Assembly: GCA_017590115.1 (NCBI GenBank)
Contig: JAGGNK010015447.1
Span: 744,001 to 808,000, forward strand
DNA length: 64,000 nt
Direction of reading: 5' to 3'
Source: Montifringilla adamsi
Lineage: Eukaryota > Chordata > Aves > Passeriformes > Passeridae
Every line of letters starts with the position of its first letter. The first letter of the stretch is position 1. The notes beneath the pieces are model-generated. The model had not been told where the DNA came from and made no database searches. It saw nothing but the letters and a program-made list of their open reading frames with translations. Of this stretch, positions 9,131 to 23,469 are shown piece by piece. The position numbers were made by a program, and so were the translations under genes.

Positions 9131-11689
9131 CTGAATGAGAGAAACACATTGTGCTATCATCAGTGTCTCTAATTATTATTTAAGGTAGGTGATTTTCCCA
9201 GTGGGACATGTTAACAAGTGCTTCCAATCATGCTGTTCTCCAGAGAGTTTCCATACACCATCCAGATGCTCCAGAGAAAACCAGAAATTTGGGATACAGG
9301 TACAGTATTTCAATCTCATCCCATTTCCAAAGTTTTTGAATGTGGTCCCAGGGTATAATACATGATGCCAATATATGAAGCAGGGCTGATAAAGACAGGG
9401 TATACTCAATCACCAGTTTAGTATTGGTCACTGGTTCACCAAATAATTACATGTTGGTTCAGGCTTTTTTTATTCCAGCTTTTTAGGAAACTTAACAATT
9501 CTGTCCTTCTGATGTAATAAGAGAGAATCACAGATATCAGTGGCCTCTGAAAGACCAGTCTTATTCTGGAGTCAGGAAGGACATTCTTCCCAACTAACTA
9601 CACCTACAGGAAAAATCCAGAGATTCCTTTCGGTGTCCATTCATTTTTTCCATCACTTTCCCTTCCCCTTGTGCCTCTTTCTTTTCCATCTGTCTGCAAA
9701 TTCACTGCCTCCAGCTACTAAGAATTTAAGAGATTAAAATACTCTCTTTCACATCACAATTCCCTTTCAATGGAAACTCTGATAGGAATATTAAACACAT
9801 TTGAAAAGTCTAGCATGGCTGTTACTTTAAGCACCATATTAATGCATTAGCTGCTTAGTTCTGGAAGAGGAAGATGAAAACTTTTAATCAGTACAAATAG
9901 CAATTAATGTAAGGGAGAAAGAAGAGCCCAGAAACTATTTACCCAGTCCCTTACTTTGAGCGCAAAATATTTCCTTATCCCACTATTCTTTCTTGCTCAA
10001 TTTAGTAAAAGCTCAGCACAGTAATTAAATTCTTTTAATCTCTGAGCTATCATCAGAAACATTTATCCCAGAGAAGACAGTTTACATCTTCCATGAATTT
10101 CCTAAAGAAGGTCTTCAATGTCTTTAGTGAAGATATTAAAAGATATTTTAGGTACCAAAAGCTTTTTAACTTTCTCCTATGCCCAACATATTACTACACA
10201 GTATAGTCACTTGACCACTTAAAATTCTTCAGCAGTCTTTGTCTTTCCAAATTCAGAGGGTTCCAAAACACAGAAGAGGACAAAGTTAAGATGGGAGGTT
10301 GATCTAAATTACAGAATTTTTATGTTTATGGAGGCTTTTTGCCCAAACATGAAGTCATAAACTTTTGACCTTGCAAACTTGCAGATTTGTTTCAGAAAAT
10401 CAAAAATTATTTCATTTTTTTTTAAATGTCAGCCAGAACTGTAACATGTCAATTAAACCCTCATTTACCAGCTGCAGTAGAAGCTGCTCTCAAAACATAT
10501 CATCTTAAAACAATGTTAATTGGAAACATTTTAATGGCCCAAAAATACCTGATTCTTCTGCTTGCTTCTAAGGATTCTTGTGGAAAATGAGTGTAGAAAG
10601 TCATTACTGAATAAGAATTTGCCTAGGAGTCTCCACATCCATTGGTTTTCCTTAATGTCTCTTTTAGTTGTTGTTATTTCTCAGCAAACCTGCTCTAGAT
10701 ATTATTACACCGAGCCTCAAACTCTCCAAAAAGACAACTGAAAATTCACTCAGGGTCATGTGGACAGTGCTGTAATACAGACCTAGGTCTTACAAGGACA
10801 GGCTCCCTCAGGAACCAAACATCCTCTGATGCTGGAGCTGCTGCAAGCCTAAATCACCTGCTGTTATCTTCTGGCCCTTTCTTACATATCCAAATGGAAT
10901 CATAGCTTTTCTGAAAATCTGTCATCTAAAGAAGCTTTCAGACAAAGCCCAGCTAGATGGAATGATCCCTGCACTGCTATTTACCTTCAGTCAAGTCAGG
11001 GATTCCTTAGCAGTAGAAACAAAAAACTGGAAAACCAATGTCTTGCGTTCATTCCTGCAGCACCCAAAAGCCTGTATGGATACTATGCACAGACACCTTT
11101 AATAAAGGTCATGTTTTTCTGTTCCTGCCAAGGCTCAGTGGCAATTTGCAGGCACTTCCAAACCTGGTACAGCTTTGTCTGTTAACCCAAAACCAGGCAA
11201 ATGTAGAGTGGTTACACTGGGAAGATTCTTGCAAATATCTGGTCCAGACGCCAGCTCAGAGCACAGGACTTCTGAAAAGGCAGTGACTGAAACAATAATC
11301 CACTGCACCCCTGCAATGGCTAAGCTCACAGACAATGAGAATTGTTACAGTGCTGAACTCTGCCCTCTGGAAAGCTCATTTCCTTCTGGGAAGGGACATG
11401 GGAGGTGGAAGCGATTCTTGGTCAATTCTTCCATGTTTGTTGGTAGAAAAAGGGAGGGAAAAGAATAATATAGTCAGGAGCAATTTAACAGGACAAAGGA
11501 CAGCTGACATTCCAGTATCAACTTGTTGGAGCAGTGACTCTCTTTTTTCGCGTGTATGTGTGTGTGCTCAGTCCCTCAGATTGCTAAATTAGCTGTGATG
11601 TTTTACTAGCCACAGGTCAGTCATCTCTTAGCCCTTCCTTGCACTTCAAGTTGCTGGAAACAGGCTTTGACAAACCATATTTAGAAAGG

Positions 11690-12165
11690 GTCTGGAGCAC
11701 CCAATATATGAAGGATGTGGAGCTGTTTGGATGAGTCCAGAGGAGGCCACCAAGTTGATCAGAGGGCTGGAGCACCTCTGTTGTGAAAACAGACTGAAAA
11801 AGTGGGAATTGTTCAGCCTGAAGAAGGGAAGGTTCCAGGGAGACTTTATTGCAGTCTTCCAATAGCTAAAAGGGCTACAAAAGAGCTAGAGAGAGACTCT
11901 TTACAAGGGTCTGGAGTGGGACAAAGGGAATGGCCTCACACTAACAGAGAGCAGGGTTAGATTGAATATTAGGAAGAAATTCTTCCCTGTGAGGGTTCTG
12001 AGGCCCTGGCACAGGTTGCCCAATCCCTGGAAGTGTTCCAGGCCAGGCTGGATGGGGCTCTGAGCAACCTGGGATAGTGGAAGGTGCCCTGCCCATGGAA
12101 GGGGAGTAGAACTGGGTAATCTTTCAGGTCCCTTCCAACCCAAACCATTCTATGATTATCTGAGA
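11690..12165 (+). mobile_element. CR1 LINE fragment (3' part)
   Basis: Sense CR1 landmarks in order on the plus strand: GAGGCCACCAAGTTGATCAG, GGGCTGGAGCACCTCTG, AGGAAGAAATTCTTCCCTG, GCACAGGTTGCCCAATCCCT and a 3' end CCAAACCATTCTATGATTAT. The copy is antisense to VWF and 5'-truncated. Confidence 0.95.
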
Positions 12166-12188
12166 TAAACTGATTGGCATCAAGAAAT

Positions 12189-12238
12189 AGCAGAAATACC
12201 AAAACAGCAGAAATACCAAATAGCAAAAATACCAAAAA
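12189..12238. repeat. imperfect tandem repeat, about 17-base unit, 3 copies
   Basis: The motif AGCAGAAATACCAAA is repeated three times with small changes (CAGAAATACC twice, CAAAAATACC once). It starts about 25 bases after the 3' end of the CR1 copy. Confidence 0.85.
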
Positions 12239-12408
12239 AGCATTATACCTCTGGAAGCAAAATGGATAAATATAATCCTGCTAACCTGATTGTTTTATGA
12301 TCAAAAACCCCTGAGTGCGAGGTCATTAATGCCTCAACTTACTGAACAATCTGAAATTATTTTCCAAAAAAAAAAGCAGGAAGGAAAGAGAAAAGAAAGA
12401 GTACATAC

Positions 12409-12543
12409 GTTTCCATTGAACAGCTCTATTTCCCCTCCTTCATACACAATGATAACCCTTTTGGTGCACTTTTCTCCAGTGAAGCCACAACCTTCATTTG
12501 AAATGAGTATCTGAAATGTTCCAGAGTCACCCTTGCAGAAATC
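12409..12543 (-). CDS. VWF: VWF exon 21: D3 VWD domain
   Basis: This 135-base exon, the same length as in human, encodes GTFQILISNEGC and KRVIIVYEGGEIELFNGN, aligning with human residues about 896-940 of VWD3. The acceptor is CTGATAG and the donor is AAC/GTATGT. Phases are 0 on both sides. Confidence 0.98.
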
Positions 12544-14048
12544 CTATCAGATAAGAAAATAAATGAGTCAGTAATGCAGAGTACTTGAAAAACACACACA
12601 AGGAAAAACACAGAGAAAAAAGAAGCCTCTAACAACACTGTGTAATCTGGTGTCAATAGGATCTATATTGGCATGCCAACTGTTCCCATGTTCATTTCGT
12701 TTATGCTTAGCACTGATATTCATGTGTTCCATCCCTTAAAGAGTGAGGCACACTCTGCCAGTGACACACACATGCATAATTTGGAGAGTATTTTTTGGCA
12801 AGGAGAACCCACCATGTTACAGTATCTGTGATATTTAAAAATGTATGATGGGCACAGGGTTCATCTGAATACACAGATAGCTTAATGTATTGATTTTCTT
12901 CTAAGTCCAATATTTCTGAGATACTTGGACAGTTCCTACTACATTTACATGATGACTCATATCTCTCTGGCCTTTTAGATTTCATTTTTTGGTTGTGTTC
13001 ATTTTTTTCAGTACACACCTTTTAAGAAAAAGGCCCTGTGTGGAGCTCTCTGTGTCTGTCATTTACAGAAAACTGATCTGAATTCCATTTTAAGTAGTTT
13101 TGTAGTAGCCTATGGTATTGCTGCACATAAGACCTTTACACAGAGCTCTCAGTAGTGGCAGAGCAATCACTCCTCAAACATAATCCAGCTGGAATCAAGG
13201 TGGGAGCATATTTCAAAGACCTAGGCAGCGGCAGGTTGATCACACATTCCTCCCTAAGGAGAACTGCAAGAAGGAATGTGCCTCATGAGGACTCTGTGGG
13301 GAAAATAGTAGCCCACCCAAGAAACACATCCCACTGTAACTGCAGAATATTATCATCAATCAGCAGTGAATCCATCTAGTTTTAGAACAAATTTTCAGAT
13401 AAATCCTTGTTTGCACAGACATTTCTAAATACATGATAATTTGCATGTAGATGAGCCTTTATCTTAGTTAACTAAATTCTGGCTGCTTCCACAAATCAAA
13501 AGTTGGTTTTAGTGTGCTCTGCCTTTATCCCCCTCTCCTCCTTGCTGTGAGGAAAATGGATATTGTCAGGGGACTCCAAGCAGGTGGTGCATGGAACAAG
13601 ACAGGGATCATGCTGAAGGGAATGAGCAGAGCCTGTGCTCTGGGTGCATTTAGGAAAGGTTCACTGAGCATTCTTTGTCTCACTCAACCAGACAGCAAGC
13701 TACCACTACAGGATAAAAAGGAAAAGAAGAAAACATTGATTTATGGATAGTCAGAATTCCATTTTGGAGATGAGATTTAGACAGCTCTGCTCTGTAGCGA
13801 AGTGATCTCATAAGGTTCACAATGGCCAGCTGGACACATGACAGCCTGATTTCTATAGAACACAATTCACTTTTCAAAATTCTCAAGACAACTCTGAAGA
13901 CATAAATAAGTTCTATTTTTCTCTACTATACATCTGGCTTAGAAATTAGAAATAGTTAACTGATTTATCCAAACACTGGGCTTCTCACCTGGTGTAAAAC
14001 TGTTTTTATATGATCAGGCAGCTTTAGCATTTGACATGCTCTTCTTAC
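12544..14048 (-). other. VWF: VWF intron 20
   Basis: This 1.5 kb intron contains no transposon or gene that I recognise. Confidence 0.8.
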
Positions 14049-14187
14049 CTGAGCTAGCACATACTGGCAGTTTCCTGGAAACTTGTATTTCAATCCATCA
14101 AATGTCAAGTAATGAGCTGTACCAATAGCAGTGCAGGTGCCATCACACAGATTTTTGGTGCACTCCCACTTCCTCCCCTGGCACATG
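14049..14187 (-). CDS. VWF: VWF exon 20: D3 VWD domain start
   Basis: This 139-base exon, the same length as in human, begins with the last base of a split Cys codon, then [27 protein letters not shown] and [22 protein letters not shown] is the classic start of a VWD module. The acceptor is GTTACAG and the donor is CAG/GTAAGA. Confidence 0.98.
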
Positions 14188-17100
14188 CTGTAACAGAGAG
14201 AAGGGGGCAGTAACAGTTGTCCTTATCTCAATGTAAATTACAAGCAAAAGAAACCAAGTTCTTTAGGCAAAGTGGAAGTGCCACAGTCTCTGCCTCCAGT
14301 GGCTTTCTACCACCAGATGAGAGGCTCTCTCATTAACATAAATCAGCATATGTTAACAGTGGATGCATAAATCCAAATAGTGCATTAAGATTAAATGAAT
14401 AAGGGATGTGTTTCTCTGCTTTTTACAAGCTGCAGTGGAGGACTCCGGGTGGTTTGAATTTCCCTGTTACAAAATAGGTCAGGACAGAGTCTGCTGGAAT
14501 ATTCTTTTATACTAGAATTTGCTGGAATATGCTTTCATACTAGAATTTTATTTAGGATATGCTGCTCTGCTCAAGGTATCCTTTCAGCAAAACAGAGCAT
14601 CCACCACCCTTGCTCTTCTCCAGAAGTATCCTGGAGGAGCACAACCTTGCTACAAAAGCTGCAAATATGAAAGGGGAACTCTCCCTTGACATCACTTTTG
14701 ATTAGTGAAATAAATTGATTTGCTAACTAGCAAAAGAATGAGCAAATAAAGTAAAACTCAAAATCAGTGGAGAGTTAGAATACCATTTGACACCATATCC
14801 AATAATAATAATTTAATAATTAATAAGCAATATATTGCTGGAGGATGGCAAAACATTCGTCCACTAAATGCTCCATGAATGTAGATGGACATCATCACTG
14901 CCCCAGGAATTTTCTAATCAAGCTCTGTGAGGGCAGGGAAAGAGGAATTCTATCCATACTTTGCAGACATAAAATCTCAGGGATAAAAAACCTGAAGTAC
15001 TTTCCCAAGATCAAATTGCTACCTGAAGGAAAAACTGAGCACTGAAGTGACTTCTGTAATAATTCCTTAACCTGAGCATAGAGATTATTTAATCTTGGTA
15101 ACATTTCACATCATAATAAATACTGGGCAAGATATTTTCTTCAAAGAATGAAACTTCAGTAACATGAAACCTCTTGCTCCCTCTCCTCTGCTAACAGTTA
15201 GACAAGAGCAAGATTTTGTAAATACACACATGGACAGATTATAAGGGACGTGGGGTGGTTAAATTCAGATTAGCAAATTTCTGCAGTGCACTGTTGCACA
15301 AGTGTGACTCCAAAATTTTCATTGAGTTCCCAATGAATTCCCAATACATTGCATAACAGAAGGTTTGCCACTGGCTTAGACTTGGAGACATTCCGCTGTT
15401 CATGAATTAGGGTCTCCCATATGTCAAGTCAGATGTAAACGCCAAATCTGACACCTCTGACTCACATATTGCCTTTGCAGGTGTTCACATCTGGCTAAGA
15501 ACAAGTGAGAATGAAAACTCCTGCAACAGCAGTACAGAAAGCAAAAACAAAAGAAAAAGAAGATCTCGACCTCCAAAATGCAGACTCTCAATTCTTATTA
15601 ATTCTCAAAGCAATAGTAATTTCCTATATCACTTTCTAAAAGACATTTGACTTGATATTTGCTGAGAACGACCAAGAAACTTTTCAAAGTCACATAGTGC
15701 AAAAAAGCCCTAGTGACATTTTTGAAGGGACATTATCTCCAACTTTACTTCCACATTCATGAAAAACACCTAAAATTTGAGGAAGAGCTTTTTATCAAGA
15801 AGAAAAAGCCTGATTTCTAGCATTTCCTCGACCCTAGTATTGAAGGAAATTCTATGTATTTGAGGAAATATAATTTACAATGGTATTACATAATAGAATT
15901 ATGGACAGTTACATCAATGAAGCAACATGGTTATGATTATTTAAGATCAAAGACTATATGAATAATTGACAATAAAAAGGCTGATCATGGTTATTGTGAG
16001 GAATCTTGCAAACTTTTTAACACTGAGGAGTTTCACGCTGTACTCCTCTTGTTTCAATAAAATTTTCACTGTCTGCTTTTCAGCTGAGTCACTTTTACTT
16101 AAATGCAATATAAGCACATTATAGAATATGTACCTAGACATATCAATTTTTATTCCATCTTTTTCTCTTTCAAGCCTATTTTCCCCAGCTTTAATTACAG
16201 TACATGGATTCACAATGTTAGATGTAGCTGCAAAGGAAAGAAATTAAACAAAACACTAGGAGATTAATATTTCCATACAAAACCTTCATCCAAGGTAACT
16301 CAAGCTAGTTAGGAGTGGTCCCACTAGTTAAAAAATGCAAAACTTAAAATTACTGTTATTCAAAGAGCAGCATACCAAACAAAAATCAAGCATTGGACTC
16401 TCCAGTGGTGCTGATTCTCTGACCCAACTCCAGCCAGTCATACAGAGGATGACAAACATTGCTCCTGGGGTTGCTACAGAGCTGGGCAGGAACATTTATG
16501 GTAGAATGCATAACAGATTCTTAAGTCTGAGTTCAAAAAACCCCCAGGATTTTCACAGTGCTGGTGGCTGAATGTCCTACACGCTGGACTCTTGGAGCTC
16601 TGAAGGAAAAGAGCCACCATTCCCTCCCACCACACACATGGAAATAAAGCACCTCCAGTGCAGCCAATGTGCTGTGCAGGAGAAGCCAAAAGTGGCCCAC
16701 TGTACTTTACCAAAGGCTGTGCTGAGGGCTTCCCTCCATGCAAATTGAGCAGCCCAGAATTCCCCTTTGAACCTATAAATCCTCTTCTCGCAGCCAAGCA
16801 GGATAATGGTGGAAGACATGGAGCACTCACTCTTTTCTTCTAAGAAAGTAACAGTTTTCCATCTATTTTCATCTTTTTTAATATATCAATGGATGGAGCA
16901 CTCTTTTAAGATATAAGAGGTTGACCCTGTCTCTTTCTAATTCTTTATCATTTCCCTGAAGAGCTCCTATCATATTACAGCTGGTGCATCACACCCCTTC
17001 TGGCTGGAAAGGGCTGATTTGACAGGTCTCAGCCAACAAAAAGGGAAACACAACAGCAAAGCTTAGTGACAAAGCCCAGGCTCCATTCCTCCCACCCCAA

Positions 17101-17394
17101 AGCATATAGGTCCTAAATTGTCATCTTGTGTTGCAAAATCCACTATCTAGTGCCTACACAGGAGTTGCACAGACACACAACTATTTGTAGGGCACAAGGT
17201 AGAGGTTGCCAGGCATTGCAAGGAATTTTACTGGATCTTTATGCAACATGCAAAGGGAATGTGCTGTCTGTGCAATTAATATGCTGCAAAAACTGGCTTT
17301 CTCTAAAAGAGATCTGTTAAGTAAACAATATTTGGTGTTACCAGAAACACAGCAGACCCCCTAAAGAGAAAAAAACATCCTTCCAGTGGCTCAC
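14188..17394 (-). other. VWF: VWF intron 19
   Basis: This 3.2 kb intron contains a 28-base tandem duplication (14493-14548). It is AT-rich around 14700-14830, with AATAAT runs. No transposon or gene is recognised. Confidence 0.8.
14493..14548. repeat. 28-base tandem duplication
   Basis: Two adjacent 28-base units, each GCTGGAATAT...ACTAGAATTT, differ at two positions. Confidence 0.95.
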
Positions 17395-17498
17395 CAGGTG
17401 TTGCAGTCCTTAGTCACTGTTTCTCCCTTGGAATATTCTCTTCCATTGTGGAAGCACGGGCACCTCTCAGGAGCAACACACTTGTTTTCATGCCGTAC
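17395..17498 (-). CDS. VWF: VWF exon 19: D' E module
   Basis: This 104-base exon, the same length as in human, encodes [19 protein letters not shown] and KDCNT plus TG of a split Cys. It is the E' module of D', the part that binds factor VIII; the Arg equivalent to human R816 is kept. The acceptor is CTGCTTAG and the donor is TG/GTGAGC. Its upstream intron happens to be open in frame for over 160 codons, but the exon border is clear. Confidence 0.98.
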
Positions 17499-19814
17499 CT
17501 AAGCAGAACACACAGTTTGTCACCACCTGGGGCTGCTGGGAGGTGGCCATGGGCAAGGGCGAGCAAGCAGCCAGGAGCAAGCACAGAACGTGTGGATGGA
17601 AAATAAAAGAAAGGTTAAAAGGAATAACAGAAAGGATGAAGGCTATCCAAGGTGAGAAAGGTGCAGTACTACTAATACTTTTAGCCATTAACATAAATAG
17701 AGCTGTAGGTACATAAATCACAGCTTGCTCCCACCATCTCAAGCTACTGGGAGAATAGTTGACATTACAGAAGAATGGTACAATGGGAAAATCCAGGATG
17801 CAGTGAATCAGGCTAACCAGAGTATGGAGAGCAGGTGAATAGCTTCTCACACACAACAAACTGGAAAAGGGCCTACTAGAAAAGCAGACAAAGGGCCCAG
17901 ATGGACTAAAAATGGAAATAGGAGCACCAAGGAGACCAGAAGCCACAGTGCCTGACCACCCACATGCAAATGCAGGTTCTGTTGTCACAGACAACAGTCC
18001 CTTAACAAAGCCAACCCTCTATCAACTCTCCTCTGAAAATTGCAGTAATCACTCATTTTCTTTCAAACCCCCATTTATTTCCTGGAAAGCAGGACAAATA
18101 CCAGTCCACTTGAGGTATTATTCTGCTCTCTCTGCAACAGATTCTGTTGCTAGGAAATAGGATATTATCTTATATCCAAATTTTCATGTTCACCCTTCTG
18201 CTGAGTTTTCTCTTTGTATAACAAAAAATCATTTGTCCCACTTAAAAAAAAAATAAAAAAAAAAGAAAAGAAAAAACTACAGCCAAAGAAAAACAAATAA
18301 TGCCTTTAGACTATTCAGTTTTTCCATTCATTTTCTGCTTTCTTTTTCCATGATTAATTTCCATTTTTAAGACCCCCAGTTTTAGAAAATCAAACATAAC
18401 CAAAGCTGGCTATGCTGACTTTTCACACAATAGCAGTTCTGGCAAAGCCAGGATAGGTTTGGCTCTTGTTTCATGGAATACCTCAATGGAGAGTCCTTCC
18501 CTTTCTTCTCATTCAAAAGTCACAAAATATCACCTTCTCACTTTAAACTCTTTCTGCAAAATCATTAAAATACTTACTTTTTTACCATTGAATATGGACC
18601 AATGAGATCAATGTAGTCTGAACGCCAGGTTAATAAAGAAGAACAGCTTTCCCTTTTCCTATGGGGACCTAGAACTGCCACATGGAACAACCCACAAAAA
18701 AAGATTTAACAGGGCAGAGACCCATCCTTCATACACAGCTCCACACGCTCTGTGGCTTATGGAGAGCTGCATTATGCCAAATAAAATCACTTCGATAGAA
18801 GCACGATGGAAACAAAGAAATGCTTTTCTAGATAATGGAGCTGTAGCTCTGCCTTCACCTTTACAAAGGATGGTGAGAAAGTCCAGAGAAGACCAGAAAG
18901 AAGAGTTTAATACCTTCTTTCCTTCCTTCCTGGTGGTATTTAGGAGAAAAGCAGGAATATGACCTCACATTCGTGGTTACGTTTCTGAATTTTTGCAGAG
19001 TGTTCAGCAACACAGTGCATAATACACTTGAGGGTTTGCCTCTGGACACAAAACTAGGGATTAGACATCTGGTTAGTAAAAAGAGAATCAGAACCTCTTC
19101 TCCTTGCTCCCTAAAAACTGGTACAGACTGGTATTAGCATTTTTATCACAACCAGCACAGCAACCATAAAACCACCAACAGAGGGAAGAGCACCTTGTCT
19201 TGAACACTGACAGAGTGGGTGGGTCGGATTCAGCAAGCAGGACACAAAAACCCAAAGTGGACTTGGCCCAGAAGAATGATCATTTTTTTTCTGCAAAACT
19301 CAATTAATTATGATTTTGTTAACAGTAACACACAATCTATTTGCCCTATTAACACTCCATCCAAAATCTGGGGCACATCTGGCAGCCTGCTGCCATGCTG
19401 CACTACAAGGACCATGTGGTACTACAGTACAAGGCCAGGAGCACTATTCACAAGCAGCTGGATTTTCTCTGGAAGTCTTTCAATCCATCAATAGACTGCA
19501 GTTAGTACAGGAAATTTAGCAGTCCTGAGTGCTTGAGATGACAGGAGGCAACAGCACTGGGGAGGCAACTACACAAAAAGACAGAGGTTTGTAATGAAAA
19601 CAACAGCTGTTTGCACCATTTACTGCCCTTGGGATGACGCTCTGCATCCATGGGATTATAAGTGGTTGACTAACAGCTTTCTCATTACTTGGGGATCAAA
19701 CAGAAATATCTGTAATTTCCTTGCTCTTATTAATTGCTAAACCTTGAAAAATCTTGCAAAAGGAAGGACAATATTACAGGTTTCAGAACCTTTAAGATTC
19801 TTCTTACCCACAGT

Positions 19815-20365
19815 CATAGGAGGTGATTGTTCTGCTCCGCTCTGCACTGGTGCAGCCTCATCTTGAGTCCTGGGAGCAACTTAGGGCACCACAATATAAG
19901 AACCTAAAGCTGTTAGAGGGTGTCCAAAGGAGGCTACAAAGATGGTGAAGGGTCTGGAGGGGAAGTCACATGAGGAGTGGCTGAGGGCACTTGGTCTGTT
20001 GAGCTGGAGGAGACTGCCAGAGCTCACAGCAGTTCTGCAGATTCCTCACAAGAGGAAGAGGAAGGGCAGGCCGTGATCTCTGCTCTGTGTGACCAGGGAC
20101 AGGACCCAGGGAATAGCTGGAGCCGTGTCAGGGAAGGGTTAGGTTGGAGTTTAGGAAATTTTCTTCCCCCAGAGGGTGGTGGGGCACTGAACAGGCTACC
20201 CAGGGAATGGTCACGTACCCAAGGCTGCCAGAGATCCAGGAGTGTTTGGACAATGCTCTCAGGCACAGGGTAGGATTGCTGGGGTGTCTGTGCAGGGCCA
20301 GGAGTTGGGCTAGATGATCCTTGTGGGTCCCTTCCAAGTAAGGAGATCCTATGGTCCTAAAATCC
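19815..20365 (+). mobile_element. CR1 LINE fragment (second 3' subtype)
   Basis: Sense landmarks: CTACAAAGATGGTGAAGGGT, CTTCCCCCAGAGGGTGGTGG, GGGCACTGAACAGGCT, CAGGGCCAGGAGTTGG and TGGGTCCCTTCCAAGT. This 3' type differs from the CR1 type that ends in CCAAACCATTCTATG. The copy is antisense to VWF. Confidence 0.93.
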
Positions 20366-20582
20366 AACTCAATGAACCTAAACTTTTAACTCTCTTGGTC
20401 AACACAATTTGATGAGTATCCCTCTGTCAAGGGAAGCTCAGACATTGCTCTGTTCCTCCTCAACACATGCGTGGATTTCAGTGGAAAGTCGGCCAAATGT
20501 ATGAAGAAGCATGGGATTAAATAAAGGAAGTGGGTCAGATTAGAACCCAATAGCTAATAGGCTTTAGAATAAGAAATCGATT

Positions 20583-20790
20583 TGGGGAAGAAGGGACCTT
20601 AAAGATCACCCAGTTCCATCAGCAGGGACACCTTCCACTATCCCAGGTTGCTCTGAGCCCCATCCAACCTGGCCTTGGACACTTCCAGGGATGGAGCAGC
20701 CGCAGCTTCTCTGGGCAACCTATGCCAGGGTCTCAGCACCCTCACAGGGAAGAATTTCTTTCATAAATTTTTGTTTTAACTAAAACAGCC
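20583..20790 (-). mobile_element. CR1 LINE fragment
   Basis: Antisense CR1 landmarks on the plus strand: GGACCTTAAAGATCACC, GCAGGGACACCTTCCACTA, CCAACCTGGCCTTGGACACT, GGGCAACCTATGCCAGGGTC and GGGAAGAATTTCTTTC. The copy is strongly 5'-truncated and has the same orientation as VWF. Confidence 0.93.
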
Positions 20791-23469
20791 TCTCACCCTT
20801 ACTGTGCAAAGATAAGTTAACAACATGCCAGAAGATCAAAATGTGCTGGTTTACACTTGACTTCTCTTTCTTATGTTAGCTGCATGTCTCTGATGTTTAT
20901 TTGACAAGCCCATCTCCTCATGAAGACATTGTAACATAGGATGGGCCCACACTAAAAAATATCCAACAGAGAAATCAAAATAGTCAGGTAAATTTCAGTG
21001 GAAAACAGAAAGAAAAAAAAAAAAAAAAAGCCTTTCAAACTTTCCTGGTTAAGATGTTTAGGATTTGTAGGGTTTTTTCCCCTTTTCCACTAATGTATGA
21101 AAGTTTTAGAAGTAGTTTTATTTCAGCAGTCAGAATGCAATAAAATATTTCATTTAAAATTTAAACCTTAATTTTTTGTTAGTTGTTGGGAATAGAAAGA
21201 AAGTAATTTTCTCCTTGTGGAGTGTCTGGATTTTGTGCTCTGTGATTGTTCTGTTCCTCTCTTTCCCAAGAAAGGTGGTTAACACTCAATTAATATATTT
21301 ATTAATATTTAATAAATATTAAATCAGCTTTTCCAATGGGAAAAGCTGAACTGCAGTAAACTAATCTGCAAAAGCATATTTTTCCCCACACTTCTGCACA
21401 TATGTTATGATTTCCTTTTCTGCTGTGCAAAAGGGTGACAAGTATGCAGAATTTCCCACCTTCCTGATGATCAAAGACAGAAGAATTATTTTTACAACAT
21501 ATTGAACATTTTTATTTGCTAGAAATCAAAACAATGTAAAATACTAAGTCAAGACAAACCAGAAAACTTATTTTTGAAAGAAATTGAAAGAAAGTCAAAA
21601 CTTGAAAGTTTGGAAGAAGTTAAAAGAAATTGGGTTTTGTCTTCAAGTTAATAAGTTATTTGTGAGCATTGATAACTTTCATATGCTACTGTATCACAAA
21701 AGAAAAGAAAAACCTTCAGTAAGAAGGCACAATTTCTTCCAGCATAACAATATGTGCAAATATTTATGGGAACACACGTTGAGTAATCTGTTACTTCCCA
21801 CAGACCTTCTTGCAAACAGCAGCTCACCTCTGTGAGTGCATGTAAATTAGGCAGGATTACAGGAGACTGACAAATAAAATGGTAATTCCTTTTTCCAGTC
21901 CCTTTATTGCTCACCTCTGTTGTACAAGCCTGTAAAATACAGACTTTGACTTTGATTTGACTTTGAAGAGCTTTGTCTCTTTGCTCCCAGAGTCTCTGTG
22001 TTAGAAAAGGACAGGATGGAAAGGAGATCCTGGTCACCATCCAAATCCTTCTCTAGTGGGGGAGCACAAAGCCTCATTGCAGAGCACAGAAATAAAAAAT
22101 GGCTCTCCCAAACCTCATCCCATTGGGTATGGAGAAGGAAACTGCTCTTTGAGAACAAGCTGGCAGCTCCTGTGGAGCCAGGAGTCAAAGCCAGGGCAAA
22201 CAGGACACAGCTGAATGGGGACTGGGCTTGATCCTGACATTGCATGGCAGTGGTTACAAGATCATTTCTCTAGATGGGCTTCTCCCATTGTGGCTTGGGT
22301 GCAGCTCATGATTTTTATTCTCTGCCACAAGGGAAACCAATGAGAACAAGAAATTCCAGGCTGAGTTTAGTGAAGATTAAACCATACTGTCATCTAGTGG
22401 ACAGAGAATTTATTTTACTTTAAAAAAGAAAAAAAAATAGTGAAACTGATTCTTCAATTCAAAACCTGACAAACCACCTTGTTGAACTCAGGGGTGTGTT
22501 TCACATCACTGCAAAGTCAGCTGGAGTCTCCAGTTCCAAAAGACCCAAGAGTGCTCTCTTGGCAACAATTTTATGAAACAATTGTTTGTTTTAACTTACT
22601 GAAAAAGAATATGAAATACTGTACCAAATATGAAGGTTAATTACTATGGGGGTTGGGCTTTTTTTCCTGTGGAGTAATTACCATAATTTGTTTTCCACAA
22701 TTATGTCAAAAGTGTACTATTACCATGTCCCAGAACTGAAACCAAAAATCTCAAGTTAATTTACCAAATCAGCTGAATGTTAGATGCAATAAGAAGCCTG
22801 TTCATCCTGGAGCTCTGGGAACTTTAAAGTAGAGAAGCTTTTCTAAGTTTTTTTATCTCACTACTATTTAGAAATATTTTTCACTTAAAGGATAGGCATT
22901 TACAGACTGAAATGTGAAAAGAAGCAACACCTGTTTTTAAAATCACAGTGAAAATTTATGGGTGACTTCAGATTCTGTTCTTTTTCACCTCCAAGACATT
23001 TCACAAGCCTGAGCTTTTTTTCCAAGAGCTGGAATTTTATTCTGGAGTATAATCTATTTATATAAATGTGTGTTTATCAGCAAAATACAGTAGCAAGTTC
23101 AAAATATATGTTTATATTATTGCTAAAAATTACTACATAATGAGAATTTGGGAACAGCTGTTTTTCTAGTAAGCTAATTGAAGGAATTTGGGGGCAGAAA
23201 ACACAAACTTATTCTTAAATTTGGGGGTTGCAGTGGGATATAACCCTGATCCCCAGAAAGCCTCTTTTCAGTGGAAAAAAAAAAGGTATGCTTAGTACAA
23301 CACCTGCAACTCCAAGACGTACTCTGGCATCCTCTTAGCAAGTCTCAAATCCCACATTCTTTCTCACAGGGAACCTTCAGTTTGGCACAACCCACAGAAA
23401 GGCAGCTGGAGAGATGGAGACTTGACAAGGAGAAACCAATGTCAGCAGGAAGGATGGCTGGATCAGAGA

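Larger units (their letters stand above)
9131..12408 (-). other. VWF: VWF intron 21
   Basis: This 3.28 kb intron holds one CR1 copy (about 11690-12165) and a short tandem repeat at 12189-12238. The part from 9131 to 11680 shows no family I recognise. Confidence 0.85.

Noticed and set aside
17488..17994. 168-codon minus-strand open frame
   Set aside because: It runs from intron 18 across the exon 19 acceptor in a frame different from the exon; it has no domain and no splice support.
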